A DNA stretch of 64,000 nucleotides from positions 968,275 through 1,032,274 of the forward strand of contig NMRA01000069.1 of NCBI GenBank assembly GCA_002633005.1. The letters run 5' to 3'. The DNA is from Phoronis australis. Its lineage: Eukaryota > Phoronida > Phoronidae. The position numbers and the translations under genes were made by a program. Each line of letters starts with the position of its first letter. Within the stretch, counting starts at the first letter, position 1. The notes under the pieces are model-generated. The model was given only the letters and a program-made list of their open reading frames with translations, ran no database searches and was not told the DNA's origin. Positions 11,525 through 26,000 of this stretch are shown in pieces.

Positions 11525-14500
11525 GGAAGACAGTTTTGAAACAATGCATCAAGCGAATCTAATGACACGGTGAAAGCAACTAAGGTTCACGAGGAAATAG
11601 CTGTAACGCATGAGATAAAAAGTACAGCTCGCGATGACAGAACTCTGTGACAAAAGATCACAGTCGAGTCAGTGAGAACTCCCTCTAGCGGAGTCTCAGG
11701 GAGGAAGATTGGCTACACTGATATTCAAACCGCGTTCCAAGCAAAACGTTCTCCGAAAGTAACACATTTTCATAGTTATGTTACAAAATGTGTACAAGAT
11801 TGCGATGACGCACACTAACAGTTTTGGTGTCTGCGCATGTAAATCGAACGAAGACGAAGCATGAACGCTTCAAGAAGTCCAGTCCACAGTAGCTTTTAGC
11901 AATACAGTATTAATCAATACTCAAGTACAATTATGTACAGTAGCTAGGAATGGGTAAAAAATTTGTTGTCCACACTATCAATTTTTCTTTCGGTCAAAAT
12001 ATTCAACTTTACCGTGGGATGTGAGACAGAGTTGAAATGCCAATGTCCTTTCGAAGGTTAAGCAGTATTACCGCTACGTTGAAAAGACAGACGCCTCGAC
12101 CAATAAGTTAACACTTTTCATGCAACATAAAAATTGACAACAAACACCACACTCACGTAGAATTTTTGTTCATGTTTACGTTTTGCACAAGTTCACGACA
12201 ATCACTGCAATGGCACTACTCTCTATACTAAGTAAGCGTCTTTAATCATTTCAAACAAATTAATGAATCGTGAAAAAGTCCTGAGTCTGTTTCGTGAAAA
12301 GTTATTTAATGCATAAAACACAAATCTGGTCTTATGGTAGACATAAAAATTTCTGAAAAATAATCAAAATTTATATGAGTAAAAGTGCAGTCTCTGAGAA
12401 TGTAAAATTAACTGTTAGTTGTTTAGGTAATTTCTATTAAAGCATTCCTAGACTGTGAGGCGCTCACAATTACCTGGATAAAACTTTATTGAGTCGTTTT
12501 GATGTGGGAAGGCAAGACAAAATTGTTGTATCGAGTCTTAAGTCTCTTTCATTAAAAACAACGAGACTTTTCAACTTCAATATGTTTCGATATCTCAAAC
12601 ATCATCATCAGGACAAACAGTCTAGTTCATGTAACAATCTAGAGCCACACCGTGTACAGTAGAGCTATCAACACGCATTATAGCAACATGAAACAGACCC
12701 CAGGGGTTGGCACTAAGCTATACAAAGGTATATGACAAGTAGCTCATTTCATTGATTAGTTTTTGTTTGACCAGGTAGAGTTCAATAACGACAGGACCTC
12801 GTTTGAAAAGCAAGTCTGCGAGATAAAGCGAGATATTGCCGTGTATTTTCAATGAGAGCACGGGATTTTGGCTAGATTTTTCTTGTCGCAAGACGGCTAC
12901 TGAACACTACCCAGGATGTTTCGTTGTTGGCAGCCTGCTTTGAAAACCATACAAGGCGTAATTGTGCAGCGAACGATCTAAAGCCACAATCAGCACCCTC
13001 TTTATAAGCATTGGTGTTTGGCGATGAAGCCCTTTTACAATGTTTTTAAGAAGGAGAGTTCGTGTCTCGAATTTTACACAGTATTTTATGTAACAAACGG
13101 ATTGGGATTGAATGTTTGTTTAAACGGTTGATCTTGCTTCAAAGTTTACCAAGCGTAGCTTGACAACTAACGCTTTCGACATTAGCATTGCACGAGCAAA
13201 TCACCAGAAAGTGGCAGGGTCACTGACCCAGCTAACACGTTACATTTCAGGTTTGGGAAATTTACAAATCAAACAACGAATTGTTTAAAAAAACATTTTC
13301 TTTCTACCCACTACTGAAACGATAATTATAGTAGCGTTGCGTAGACCAAGTTTATTATGTGAAAAGCAAGGTCTAGCGAAATCTCGCAAAATCGCGCAAG
13401 TGAAAAGTGAATGTTTCCCAAGCATGCTCGGTACCTTATCCTATCAAAATGGAGGTAGTTGAAGTGATTGGTTGGTGTTTGTAATGTCGGATTTCTGTAT
13501 TGAAATCAGTTTCCATTCCATAAGCAAAGATTTTCGTCGCAAGTGCAAGCTAGTATCTTGGGTCAACGAAACTCGTCCAAAGAAAACCAAATTGACAAAA
13601 TAAATCTCAAATCTTTCCACACCGTGACAGAAAAATATTACATCTTCAACTTTCTTCTCCCGCTAGTGCACTGACAAGAATAAAAGAGTGCCAAAAAGCC
13701 ATAAGAGGGTTGACCAACATCTTCAAGACTGTTCTGTTTCATAGCAACCAAACGATCTGTTCATTCCTTTTGATATCAGGAATTAATTGATATCTATGAC
13801 ATTAACGTCAGAGAAAACGCTGGTGCGAGTTTGTCAGATTCAAACAGATTATTTTAGAAGTTTCATTTTATCACGCGAGTGGGAAGATTAAAATGCAGGT
13901 TAATTATTTTGTAAACGGTGGAGTCCAGTGGAACGTTGGAGGACGATTTCTAAACCAAAGAAATGAGCCACGTAGAAGAGGAAGTTGACGACGCTTACCA
14001 GATGAGATGTAAACAACACACTCTGTGGTATTAAGCTGAAAGGAACGGGTGAAATTGAGACAAAAGAACAGAAACGAAAGAATACAATTCACTTTAGGTG
14101 GTGAATAAAGAGTTGTACTCAATGGCATGTTCAATTTTATTTAAAAAACTGCATAGTTGATGGTTAGGGCCACAGAAAAACATGTTAATACGCGATTCTT
14201 TACCGGAGGTTTTTATGACTTTTGACGTCATCTTATTGACATTTGTTCAGCTGGCATCCGGTCAAGAACCCAGGTCACTTGTACACTCTTCCCCATTACT
14301 ACGAGGTATAGCACTAACTGCGAAAGGATGATGTAACATGGCTTTTCATGTAACGTTCGGACATTTCAATTGGTTGAAAAACAGCAATCGGGTATTCCGA
14401 TTGGTTGATGTTGTCAAAGGTATACGTATACTATAGCTGCTCAATCTATTGAGGAATGCCTTTGTGGCTTGGCACTGCAGCAACACACTCCACACAAGTT

Positions 14501-15081
14501 CCTGTTGCGTGTCACTCAATATAAGAATAGGCCCAAATAAGCAAACAACAAAGCGATTCCCAGATAATTTTCGGCTCAGTCCCAGTGTTTACTACAAATG
14601 TTCTAACCGAGGCATGGAGACTTATGCCCAAGCCCAGGGATTTCTGTGTATCGGCTATCACCCTTTCACAGACTGGAACCTTCACTAGCAGTCATAACTG
14701 TGAAAGACAGCTCAATCATTTCTTACTCGTCACACACCTGACGAACTACACGCGCAATGTGCATGTTTTTACATTCAAAGAAACATGCAAAATCATGTAT
14801 GCATCACATATTTCAAGCGCTGGTCCACGTTTTCGTTAAGGGTAGTTTCGTCAGATGTTTATTCTTGCTTGCTATCCGTAGAGTTTGGGCACTTTGTTTA
14901 CGCGTACGGTGCATTTCATGTATATATATCCATGTCACGTGATACTCACTAAGACCCAATGATATCTACATGTCATTCCACATTTCCCGCGAGTGTACAA
15001 GCTCTAGGGAAAGCAAACGTTTTCCCACGCCTCTTTTTAATTGAAATGGTCGTGGCCATATCCCGTGTTCTTTGTACGTGA

Positions 15082-15262
15082 ATGGGACACTTAGATTCAG
15101 CTACGCTGTGCATGACGTTTCCTCGTGAACTTATCCCAGATCTCCAAACACGTGATCAGGACGTAGTAGCAAGGCAAGACGTGCGAGCCCAAGCAATGGG
15201 AGAACTTTACAAAGTAATAGATATTGATCACGTTGGACCGGTGGCTACTGATGCATTGAAGC
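15082..15262 (+). CDS. Candidate plus-strand exon, ARM/HEAT-like
   Basis: The frame reads MGHLDSATLCMTFPRELIPD, then DVVARQDVRAQAMGELYKVI, and meets a good donor (AAGCT|GTAAGG) at 15263, one codon before a stop. The pattern P.L...L...D...RQ..A...L..+ is like the first ARM/HEAT helices of radial-spoke protein RSPH14, but the likeness is weak. The exon may begin at the ATG or at an acceptor near 15093. I found no partner exon, so it may be an isolated or decayed exon. Confidence 0.25.
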
Positions 15263-15834
15263 TGTAAGGGAAGGAAATTTACTCATCATCAAGAAAACCC
15301 AGGGAGCTCCAATAAACTATTCTTTTTACAAAATGAAAGCGTTCTCCTATGCCATTGGCAGCAAATTAAGTGAGTGCATTCGTGAGCCTAGTTTCTTGGG
15401 TGTTGCAATAGGTCCCGCAAGTCTTCACGAGATATCGCCATGCATTGCAAGCGGGTCACGTGATCTCACTAACTCCAGTCGCGAGGATTTTTTATTGCAG
15501 CACAGTCCCCGTATCTGGGCTAGATCTAACACCAGGTGACGCCAGAGGTTATCGGTCACACGAAACCATTCGACATTGCGTCGCCAGTCTCCGCTTTAAA
15601 TAGTGAGCAACAACTTGTAAAAGGAATTGGAAAGAAAGAGCAAGATGAGCAAAGATTCAGAAGAAAGAAGAAGTATTTTAGATATAAAACTGCACGTCGT
15701 ACGCCGTTGGTTTCAGTGCATGCAAATTCTAAAAATGACAGCTGGGTCAAGGAATGGGTATTATGCCATACTGAAGAAAAATTGCAAATGGATTCAAAGG
15801 TTAAGACGAGTATCCTTTCTCGATCCTCTCAATG

Positions 15835-15980
15835 ACTGGACTAGATGCACTCTCTCGGTTCAGCAGGGTCAGTCGACTAAGACATCTGATTGGTTCACAA
15901 TGACGTCTTCCGGCTTACAAACCAATCATACGTCTTGTCTCGTAGACTGCCAGGCTGAATCGGCGGAGTGAATGATTTGC
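15835..15980. mobile_element. Degenerate copy of the GGCTGCAYTTGA element
   Basis: It shares GATTGGTTCACAATGACGTC, AAACCAATCA and GAGTGAATGATTTGCC with the copy at 10433. Its arms still pair but with more mismatches. Confidence 0.5.
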
Positions 15981-16888
15981 CATAAACACGCACTTCATTA
16001 ACGAAATTTAGCCCACGGTGGGTAAGTCGTCAGAAAAGAAACTGTTTGGAGCAAATTTTGTGGCACAGCGTCTAAAGCGACGTGCTACCTGTAAAGTTTA
16101 CACTTAAAGTTATTGTCAGTCAAGAGCAAGCAAAACAACAAACGGTGAGCAAGGACCGAGGAGAGAATATTATACAGTAAACAGTTAAGGTGACCGACGA
16201 GCACCTCGTGTGTTACAAGCGTGCACAGCATGAACATGCAGTACAGGGTGTAGCGACCACTACAAAACGTGCGGAACGTGCGTCCTCAGCATTTCTGGCG
16301 CGCCGACGGACACAACTCCGTGTTAAAAATGCAAAAAGCACCTTACATGTAATTTGTGTTTTCATGTGACCCGGGCCTAAAGAAATAACATAGCATAGGC
16401 AGTTATCTCAATATCAAAATGGCCGCCAGAAAAGCTGCTTCAGGATAAACCCACCGCCATTGGCACGATTCGTGGAACGTTAACGTGTCACTTTTGATAA
16501 CATTAATTTTAAGTCATGTCACTAAAATAATGAAATTGACGACGACCACTTTCATGATATAGATCATATTCACAATTTTTTGTTCATGTAAGATATGATC
16601 ATACTAACTGTCAGGCGTGTACATCGTGACTGCGTTCCGTAGTCGCAACAATGTAGCGGCTAAAAGAACTGTGGTCACGTGCTTCGCTTGCAACGCATGA
16701 CAAATCTGGCGTGACATTGGGCTTTTGCGCCCTCATAGCGTTTACAGAAAGCTGTCTTGTACATATGTGTAAATATCAACTTTATAATCAAAGCAAAATT
16801 TCAGAAGTGCCTTTTTCATCTTCATTCCCATTACAGTTATCACAATAATTATCTCAAAATAACGGGGGTGATTGTACATGTATAGCAT

Positions 16889-17058
16889 TTATCTCTTTGG
16901 TTGTAAGAAGAAATATCCAGTAATGAAGCATCCCTTCAATTTTTTTGGTCTCGCCGACTCTACCATTTTTTGTGGCCTTTCGGTGAAATTAACCTCCCTA
17001 TCGAGTTTAGTGCAAGTGAATTCCGATGTATTTTTGTTCGTTAGGAAGGGAGCAAATC
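16889..17058 (-). CDS. Possible terminal exon of the scaffold gene
   Basis: An AG acceptor (GTGATTCCACAG) at 17059 gives the right phase to follow exon 17, and the frame then runs 56 codons to TAA at 16889-16891. The sequence (for example [20 protein letters not shown]) has no recognised domain. The polypyrimidine tract is weak and no AATAAA lies just downstream, so this may be a chance frame. A C2B-encoding set of exons could instead lie further left or outside the window. Confidence 0.35.
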
Positions 17059-20000
17059 CTGTGGAATCACCCAATAATATAACGAATCGTTAAACGTCCC
17101 AATGTCTATATCTGCATAAACGAATATCATGTCTTAGCCCTTGTCAACTGTGCCTACCTGTTGTACCATTGGTTGCTATGGCAACTCTCTCACGAGAAGA
17201 CGACCTTTCACGACTTTTTTCGCGGGACGAAGAACTGTCTCTGCTCTTCGATTTTGACTTCTGAAATTAAAGGAATCTGGTCATCTCCAAAGGATCTCAG
17301 TTCATTTTCGGCCAGTTTGTTCTAAATAGAGGCCACGCTCACGAGTGAATGAATACGAACTGGGCCTAAAGCAATCTCGTTTCTATAAACAATTCTTTTT
17401 TATACCTATCTTTTTGATTTGATGTGCGGCTCAACTTTTAATAAGACAGACTTTTGAACAAAAATCACGAGTTACAATGCCACCCTACCCGGCCTCCATC
17501 AGAACTTGGGGAAAGCAGGTCTCTTCGTCCGGCCGGAGATCTGCCACGTGACTTGCGACCAGCATCGCTAGAGTCGCCAATCTCCGGCGCGATGCCGAGT
17601 TTGTCTTCTATGAAAGACTTGTCACAAAGCTTGTACCATCGAGGTTTGTTGTCGAGCGTTCTTTCGTCTACAATAATTGTATATGAAATTGCTTCATCAA
17701 AGCGCTCTTCATTCGTCATAGATGTTACATAATATCGCGTCAGCCACGTCGAAAGTTTTATGTAGATTGTTTGCCATACGACTAGCATAACCAAAGCACT
17801 GCAGAATCAAAAGATAACAGGAGCAACCCGAAACTGTGGGGTTCAAAGGGTCGACACCAGGCTTCTGTCGTGCCTTGTAAGACAGTTTGCAAATTAGTTG
17901 CGATCATCCATGGTCACGATAGTAAAAAGCAAAATCCAGGGGCCTGTTTCAGGAAAAATGACTTAAGATGTAAGACAGAAGTTCAGTCTTAGGCTCCCAC
18001 CTCACGTGTGACCTCAAATTAAGTCAAAATTTAGGAGCAAACACCAAGAATTCTTAATTTTTCTGTTGTATAATCAACGAGTTTTCACTGAAAATGCCTC
18101 ACGAATGACTAGCGTTATTGAAAACGCAAAGCAAACACAATCTTTGAGACACACCGAGAGTTGACACAATTTCAGCTCACCAAGAGGTAACAACAGCTCG
18201 CCCATAAAGTCATCACGCGAGAATCTATCGTAGTCCCAGACCGACACTTGAATAATTCTTCGACGAAGGTGTTTGCGGGGTACGTTCATGAAAATCAGCG
18301 TTTGGTGCCAAACCGGGCTAAGAGTTTTATCAATGTGTTTCGTGCGATGTTTAGAATCGTTTCTGAAACGAAATTGAATGAGAATTTATTAGATATTTTG
18401 ACTTTCAACACAAAAGGGCACGCGCGCATGCGACTTGCTAGTCTTGGATATTATCGCAAGTAATTGACAACGTATTTTCTTCTGATATTTAGATCAGTAA
18501 ACGCGAATTCTTTGTTACGGTAATTATGTGATGCTTGTCTATGCCATCCATGCCATTAACGCATGCGCTGATGACGTTTTCTCTTTGCTGTCCACGAATT
18601 TTCTAGTAGCTACTCAACAAAATGAATAGCCTTTTGATGAAAAAACGCGCGTGTTGGACTGCATCTCAATTTGAGCTTAATTTGCCAGATAAATAGTGTT
18701 CGTTCATGTCTACAAAATCAGCCGTATCGAAAATAACGCTTCAAGGTTGTTTGAATTTAAGACCTCATTTGAGACCTGCAACTGATGGCCGTTTCAAAGA
18801 ATTGCAATAAAGCTGCTTCGTTCAGCAACAGAATAACTTAATCTCCTGAGAGAAGTGGATGTCTGTCAATATTCGCCTCAGAGTACAACGCAAGTGCGTG
18901 GTTATATCTGTTTATCCAAAATCAGAACTAGTACTGCTAAGTACCTTGAAACGTTCAATATAATACGAAATCCTTACTGTTTCGGAGGGAGAATGCAAAC
19001 TTTGACAAAGGGGTCAGACAATCCGTTGCTGTCTTTTGGTATCAGGTTGCTTGCTTGAAGAACGTGAACGTTGAGAGTGTGGTCGTACGTGTCGTAGCTC
19101 AGCTGAAGCTCGATCTCGCCGAAGTTTTGAGTCGGCTTTCGGTTTATATACTGTGAAAATAGACATTTGAGGAATTTAAAATCAGATGTCGCCAGCCATT
19201 CATATCAGCGGAAATGTTTGATTTGCCGGCAACAGTGTTTTGTATACTTAAGTACGCGTTCTCTTGTAATCACTGCCACATCACAAGCTCGAACATTACA
19301 ATTTTAAATGGTGAATCAAGCGAAATGAAGAATAAAACAAATCAACTTTTCGTCAGTGATAATGAAATAAGTAAATTATACCCAAACCTTATTTACGCCA
19401 CTCGTTATTAAAATCCCAAGATCGAATATACAACTTCATTGAATCGGTTCAAGCAGACTGGTAAGGTCGATGCACAATGGATGGGACCGACATGTCAATC
19501 AAAAAAATAACTAACCTATCAAAAGATCCGCCCCCTTGCGAAATGTCGACAAACAATAGCTTTTACCCTGCAACCTGTTATTTGTCGGGTAAAATAACGA
19601 TTGGAAATGAAGGTGTATCAAGAATGCTGCGTTCTGATTGGTCAGTTAAGCCGTCACTCCAAGTCCAGGCGATAGGCCAATTCCAGCCAATCAGAACGTA
19701 AACTTGACGGTAGTGCGATATCTTTGTCCCACAAACATTGGTTGCAAACAAAATCATAAAAATGTGTTACGACGCGTTTGATGGAGCACTTGCAATGCAG
19801 GTCAACACTTTGCAGACCACGAATGAAGAAAAGTGGGTATCTACATGCAGCAGACGTCATGATCAGTTGAATATACGTCTAAATAAAGAAACTTAAGATG
19901 AAATTACGTCACCTTCATAATGTTTCACAAACACCTTCTTATTTGTTTTTTCTAAACAAAAGTATCTGATGAGAATTGGCAATTAAACAAGGAAAACATA

Positions 20001-23000
20001 TGCGTTGACAATGGATGTGACTGAGCGGAAACGTGGCGGTGTCGAAAACTGAAAACACTTTATTTTTCCTAACACTAGACTACCAGTGATACTAATAAGC
20101 CCAAAGTGCAGTCGGATTGAGGCGAAGTAATTTCCCCACCATCAGTTGAGCTATGAATAGGCTTGCCGAAAGACTTGTCCCAGATCTTGTCCCAGAGCAT
20201 AGCACAATTCCAAGTGAAAACATGTAGCCGCACGCGTTTTGGCTATTTGCAACTTTGGCTAACATAACATCTGACAACTTCAAGTGTCAGTGGGCTGGAA
20301 GTAATCTACCAATGGGCTCAAGAACTTGGGATCGTCAATATACCACTAACTGCAACGATTCGTTTGCTTCCCCAATACCAATTTTAATAACGTGCCTCTG
20401 TGTGATAACAGTTCAAGAGAAATATCATCAAAATGCATCGCAGAGAATATCTTCCGATGTTACCCTTATAAGGATTTCTGCCTTAGGGCTTTGCGTCGGG
20501 CTACCGTCGCTACAATAAATATTATGTACAAAGCCTCACCCTGATTGACGGAACTATCCATTCCTACAAAAATGAAACCTATTCTTTCCCACATTGTTTC
20601 ATATTCCAAGTTCTCTTTCTGACATGCGCAAAAAGGACACTAAAACCGCCAAGAAAAAAACAAACCGTTTAAAAATTTGACAGTCGCTCGTTTAAATTGA
20701 ATTTCATCTCGGCAGAAAACTATTAACTCAAAATCGTTGCTTCACAATATGCCTTGATGCTTTTCCCATTAATACTTAGAAAGTACATAAATGGGTGTTT
20801 CGCAATACCAAGTGAGAAAATCAGTAGGGGGCGCTTGAGTTTGTTTGAAAATAGAGAGAGAGAAAACGGTACTTACATTTGATGCAAAGATCGTGATTAA
20901 GTCAGGAAAAATGACATGCAAGTATTGTTGAAGAAACAATAATGAATACTGATCACTAATTCTCAAACATTAGTATGCCTTTTATACATTAGTGAGACTT
21001 AAGTTTATGGGCTTGGTTTGAACTCACAAACAAAGTGATGAACTGCTAAGCTAACTCTAAAAACGCAATTTCCAGTAAGCTAACTTGTATTGGAGGCATT
21101 GCGTAAAACATTTGTTAGAAGCAGCAGCTCGACTCTCAGGCAATTAAAAGAGAAGGCTAAAACTATTACGTTTAATAATTTCTTCGAAATTGAAGCCAAA
21201 AGAAAGTAATTAAACCCAAGACCTAGTTAAAACCAAAGTGGCATCAGAGGTTGCGATTTTTCCTGCAGTCTGCAATTTCAAGAACATTACATCAAATGAG
21301 TGTTGTTTTGTAGCAGCGTCCAGAATTGCAGTGAATTCCAGGCAAATTCTAATACAATTTGCTACAAAAATAAGCAAAAGCTTACACGAGGGCGAATATA
21401 CTATTGCATGTCCTCTAAATTCAGGTACTCTACTAGTCTTTCATATAACTGGTATCGACTCGTTATTATTAAGTGCTTTGTGAGCAAGGACGAATTAATA
21501 AGAGATTCAGCGCAATTTACTACAAAGCCGTAAAGTAGTCGTTATTTTACGACGTTGTCCTATCAGTAATTTCTTATTACAAGTAATATACGTAATTTAA
21601 AAATATTGAATTTGTTTTTATTACTAAACCGATAAATGCATGTATTAGCGTCAAATTTTCGGTGGCGTCATACTAAACAGAAGAGCAGGCATAAGCAGAC
21701 GCATCATGGAGTAGAAATGCACACTTGATTTTATTAAAAAAATAATCTCGTTTTAATTTATTCACGTCAACAAAACTTGATATCAACTTCCAAACGACAT
21801 AACACAATCGCTATCTAATAAAAAGCATTGGGGAAATTGATTACAATCCGTTTGAAAACGGAATAATTTTGAGTCACAATGCCAGAATTAAGTTTTAACG
21901 GATTTGATTATGTTTCCCGGCTTGCGGATTTTTTAGGTCGTCGTAAGAGAATACCATTTTTTGGTTCCGAGTCCACCGAAGTTTAGCATTTTGTCGTTTG
22001 CAAAAAGTGACACCGTGAGTTTTTGATGCCTTATTTTGGTGTCTCACTTGTTTGTTACAAAAGGCATGAAATTAAGTTGGTACATATGCGTGTAAAAATC
22101 GGCTGTCCGATAATCATAGAAGAAACAACTAGGGTGTTGAATTGTAGGATTTGGGAAGAGAAGTGATCATGCTTAGAGCGAGTGACGCGTGCACGTGAAA
22201 GGCAAAGTTCTTTAAAGCGCGGGAATATCTACCACAACAGAGCAATTCAACAAAATACCAGGGAGACGTGTTTTTGTTTTTCTTGATCTAAAACAAGTTA
22301 ACAGGTACAGCGCATTAATTACAATGGCGGCCTTAAAGAAATTCTTGAATCTTTCGAAATGTCCAGCTGAGATACAGAAACAACACTTGTCTAAAATAAT
22401 GGACTTGACTTATCTTGGAATAGAACAATTAGTTTATGGTAATTCTATTTTCACTTTCAACTTTAGTTGAATATTTCTTTTCATTTATGAATACAATAGA
22501 CACAGAATAACGAAATGCACGACATGAATTAGATATCAGGCAGGCGATTAAAATTGATTACCACATCAAAAGTAAGAGATATCAATTTTTAAGAACACAA
22601 CAGAGTTGCTATCCTAGTACCAGTTTTTGACACATGTAAGTCACAACAAAGCAATCAGGATAATCAACTTTATCACTTTTCTTTCGCTTCCTTACCTCCT
22701 CGAAATCAATTTTCTTTTCAATACTTGGTGAAGGAGAGTTAGAATGGGCCTTTTGCGGGGACAGTTTTGCCATGTCGGCGTGGAAAGCGTTAGCATTTGA
22801 CGAGAAGTGATTATTTTGTATTCCTTGCAACTGATTCGCTAACTTGTTGGGATCAAAGCGCGACTGGATTCCCATACTCTCCAAAACACGATCTGAAAAG
22901 AATGTTGCGTTGTAGTAACTTAATCGCATGCAAAAATAAACGATAAAGGCAATGCACCGTCATGAAACAAAGGCCTCCGTTTGTTTAGAGTCTAATAAAA

Positions 23001-26000
23001 GCAAGTAACAACAGATGCATACATCTTCAAATAATCCTACCCATGCGTCGAGCCATGCAGTAGTTAGTAAACGCTTGGCAAAATTTGTTTCAAGTCAGCA
23101 CTGGTCCTTGTAGTGAAGTCAAGCTTGATGTTTCACAAGATTTTACTAGATGTGTTCACTGAGATTTGACAGTCAAATGAAAAGTAACATATTGCCAGAC
23201 TAGCTGATGATAAAATGATTCTGAAACAACGAGTCTGTATCAAATTTGACGGGTAATATTTATTCATACCATCGGTTACTTGTGTTTTTGTAGGTGAACT
23301 TCAGCAACATACATCATATACACCTATAAGTTAAAAGCTCATGGGTTCTACACCAAATGGAAACGTGAAAAAGACTATGTTTTGGGTTTCTTTACAGAAC
23401 TTACCGCAATCATCGTAGTCACTAACACTCGTGTCCAGATTATCATACGACGATCTCATACTAGCGGTTGGATCAGTCACAGCTAGGGGCGTACTGGCGC
23501 TTGAAGTGGTCGAACACTGGCTTCCCATGTAAGTACCCCTGTTGCAAGAATCATAAAAATATTTAAATCTTACGAGTGTATCTGCAGGTCACTCTTTGAG
23601 TAAAGAGCTATATCCCCCGCTCTGCTTGAGCATTGCTCATGCGCTGCACAAATGTTGCTCATCCACATTTTATTATGTATTGACGACGTCGACATATTCA
23701 CACATTCTAGGAATACAAACAAAAATTGGAACAATGCGTAGGACTTTTTCGATGCACTTAAACAACACATAAATTTTGAAGTTCTTTGTCGCGTTTTAAA
23801 TGCCAATTTGTTTATGTTGTCAAAAGACATTATCCGTGGCTGTTGTTCTAAAAATAAAAACTTAGCTTAACTGGCAATTTAAGCGTCCGAAATTCACCAC
23901 TGTACGGCATTAACGATGGTTTGCCGTAATTTGCCACCAAAATCCGCCCTGCAATAAGCCTCGAACTTAGTTTTTCTCGGCCTATCAGCTCAGGTTTCAT
24001 CCCATCTCTCTTGTTCCCTTTCTATGTGAAATCAACATAACCTCGTCGTTTGCTTGCGCCCTCTCATGGAAGCTGCGCAAAGATGCCTCGGAATACAGAT
24101 CCTGACACAAACTAACAGGGAGCATTAGTTTCAGACGCGTATCAGGCAAATCATGATTCATGTTCTTAGTGATTTGGTAGTGCTTTTCGTGTGTTTGAAC
24201 TTCACCCAGAAACACATGGGCTTTTGGTCTAATGCACCACACAAGCCCACGGCACTTATGCCTAGCCAATTCCGTTTCCCGTACCTCCTCATAAAAGCTC
24301 ATGTTAAGATAAAACCAATAAAAGTTACCGTAAGGAATATATATTGGAGTTTGAGAATATCAAGGGACAGTTATAACACTTTATAAATCAAATTATCTGA
24401 AATAACACGGACAATGACAACAAAAAACAAAATAAGGCATAACAATTCCAAAGTGCGTGTAGGCAATCTGGTACACGGGTTTGAAGTTTGGTCACCGTGT
24501 ACGTATGGAGCATTTTTAGGGCGTGTGTGTAATTTAAGGGAGCGGATCAAGGGGTTGTGTACTGATGGTCCAAAATCGTAGCTGAATTTTGGAGGCAAGA
24601 CTATGACGTCACTTCCACATCTTGATTATGACGAGTTTTGAAACACTTGGAATATTCCACCTGGTCACTACTCCTTCCAGGGTGGGTTTCACGGGGGGGT
24701 TGTGGGCTGTCAGACTTATATCTCCTACTTTGAAGTAATTGAAACTTAGACCCCCCCAATAAACCCTTCAATATAACGTTAAAAGAATAGACACATGCTC
24801 GGAAGTGTACTTTGAAGTATGTTATTACTCACATCCGTATTACGAGTTCAACTTCGCCACACTTCTGGTCAATGATTTTTTGAACTTGCTCGTAACTTTT
24901 ACCTGTCAAATTCAAGCCGTTCCATTCCAATATTTGATCACCTGTAAGAAAAATATGCCATTATACACGAACGACGTCTCATCTGGATGAGCTGTCAACC
25001 TTTCCAGACGACAAATGTTCAGAAACTGTAGAGGATGGACTACATCAATTTACTTTCTAAAACGAAACCTCATTAAATCACCAAGGAAATTCAAGGTTGC
25101 ACAGACACTATGTTGCAAAAGGCAATTAAGAAATCCGCGGAACGAACGACAGATGCAATTCATCATATATATGTGACAGAGCTCAAGAATCCAGTCGAAT
25201 CAATTACTTAGGAAAATTCGACAAAACTATCAACTCCGGACGTCTCTCTTGATTTTCTATTATATTCTATTTTCAAATTAACTTCCGACAATAATAATGT
25301 ACATAATGATACAGTGTATATACAGGGTCCAATAATAAGTTCAACATCAATGTGCAACGTTTGAGAACCGTGCTATCAAAGGTCCGGTCTTAGATGAGAC
25401 GGTCGTAACTTTGCTGCACACAGTTTATTAGTTTGACTCATCTCGTATAAGAAATATCAACTTAACGCCTCGTGTACAGTGTTTCTCACTTGTAAAAAAT
25501 ACAGCGCTGAATGACGTCCCTACGACCGTCTTAACTACAACAGGTCGCACGATCTTTCGAAAAACAAACAGACCCAGATTCATGACAGCACCGCTGAGTG
25601 AGAATCGAGAAATTAAAGCAGAACCAATCCCACTTTCTGTCTAGGAAACTAATTTTTGTGTTAGACCAATCACCCTTATGAAATTGGCCTGGACTTGTTC
25701 TGTTCCTTACTTATTTTTTTCTTTTTGTTTAGAGTTTGGAATGAAATTACACTTCTACATGTATATTGCTCGAGACCAGGCTTAAGCAGTGACGAATTGG
25801 CGAGTCCGCGCCAAGGAACAGGATCTTAAGATTAAAGAACAAACGAAGATCAGTTTTACAACGCCAAATGGCCTAAAGCAAGTTACTCTTTTTGACTGAA
25901 GTTGCGTTTATAACGACTTAACACTACCGATGTCATCTCTAAGCTCCAGTCTGATCAGCGTCATCCAGGACACCTCAATATTTTTCCAGCGGAATTGAGC

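Larger units (their letters stand above)
4900..15060. other. Non-coding stretch with dispersed inverted-repeat elements
   Basis: It contains copies of at least five repeat families (near 5.2-5.5, 7.45-7.6, 8.2-8.4, 10.4-10.6, 10.95-11.5 and 12.8 kb). I searched the minus strand for C2B-type exons of the scaffold gene by eye, using the conserved W-Y/H-K-L and PYVK motifs, and found none; the search was not exhaustive. Confidence 0.45.

Noticed and set aside
23997-24302. 101-codon minus-strand frame between scaffold exons 11 and 12
   Set aside because: Exons 11 and 12 join in phase without it, no suitable acceptor/donor pair was found, and no family is recognised.
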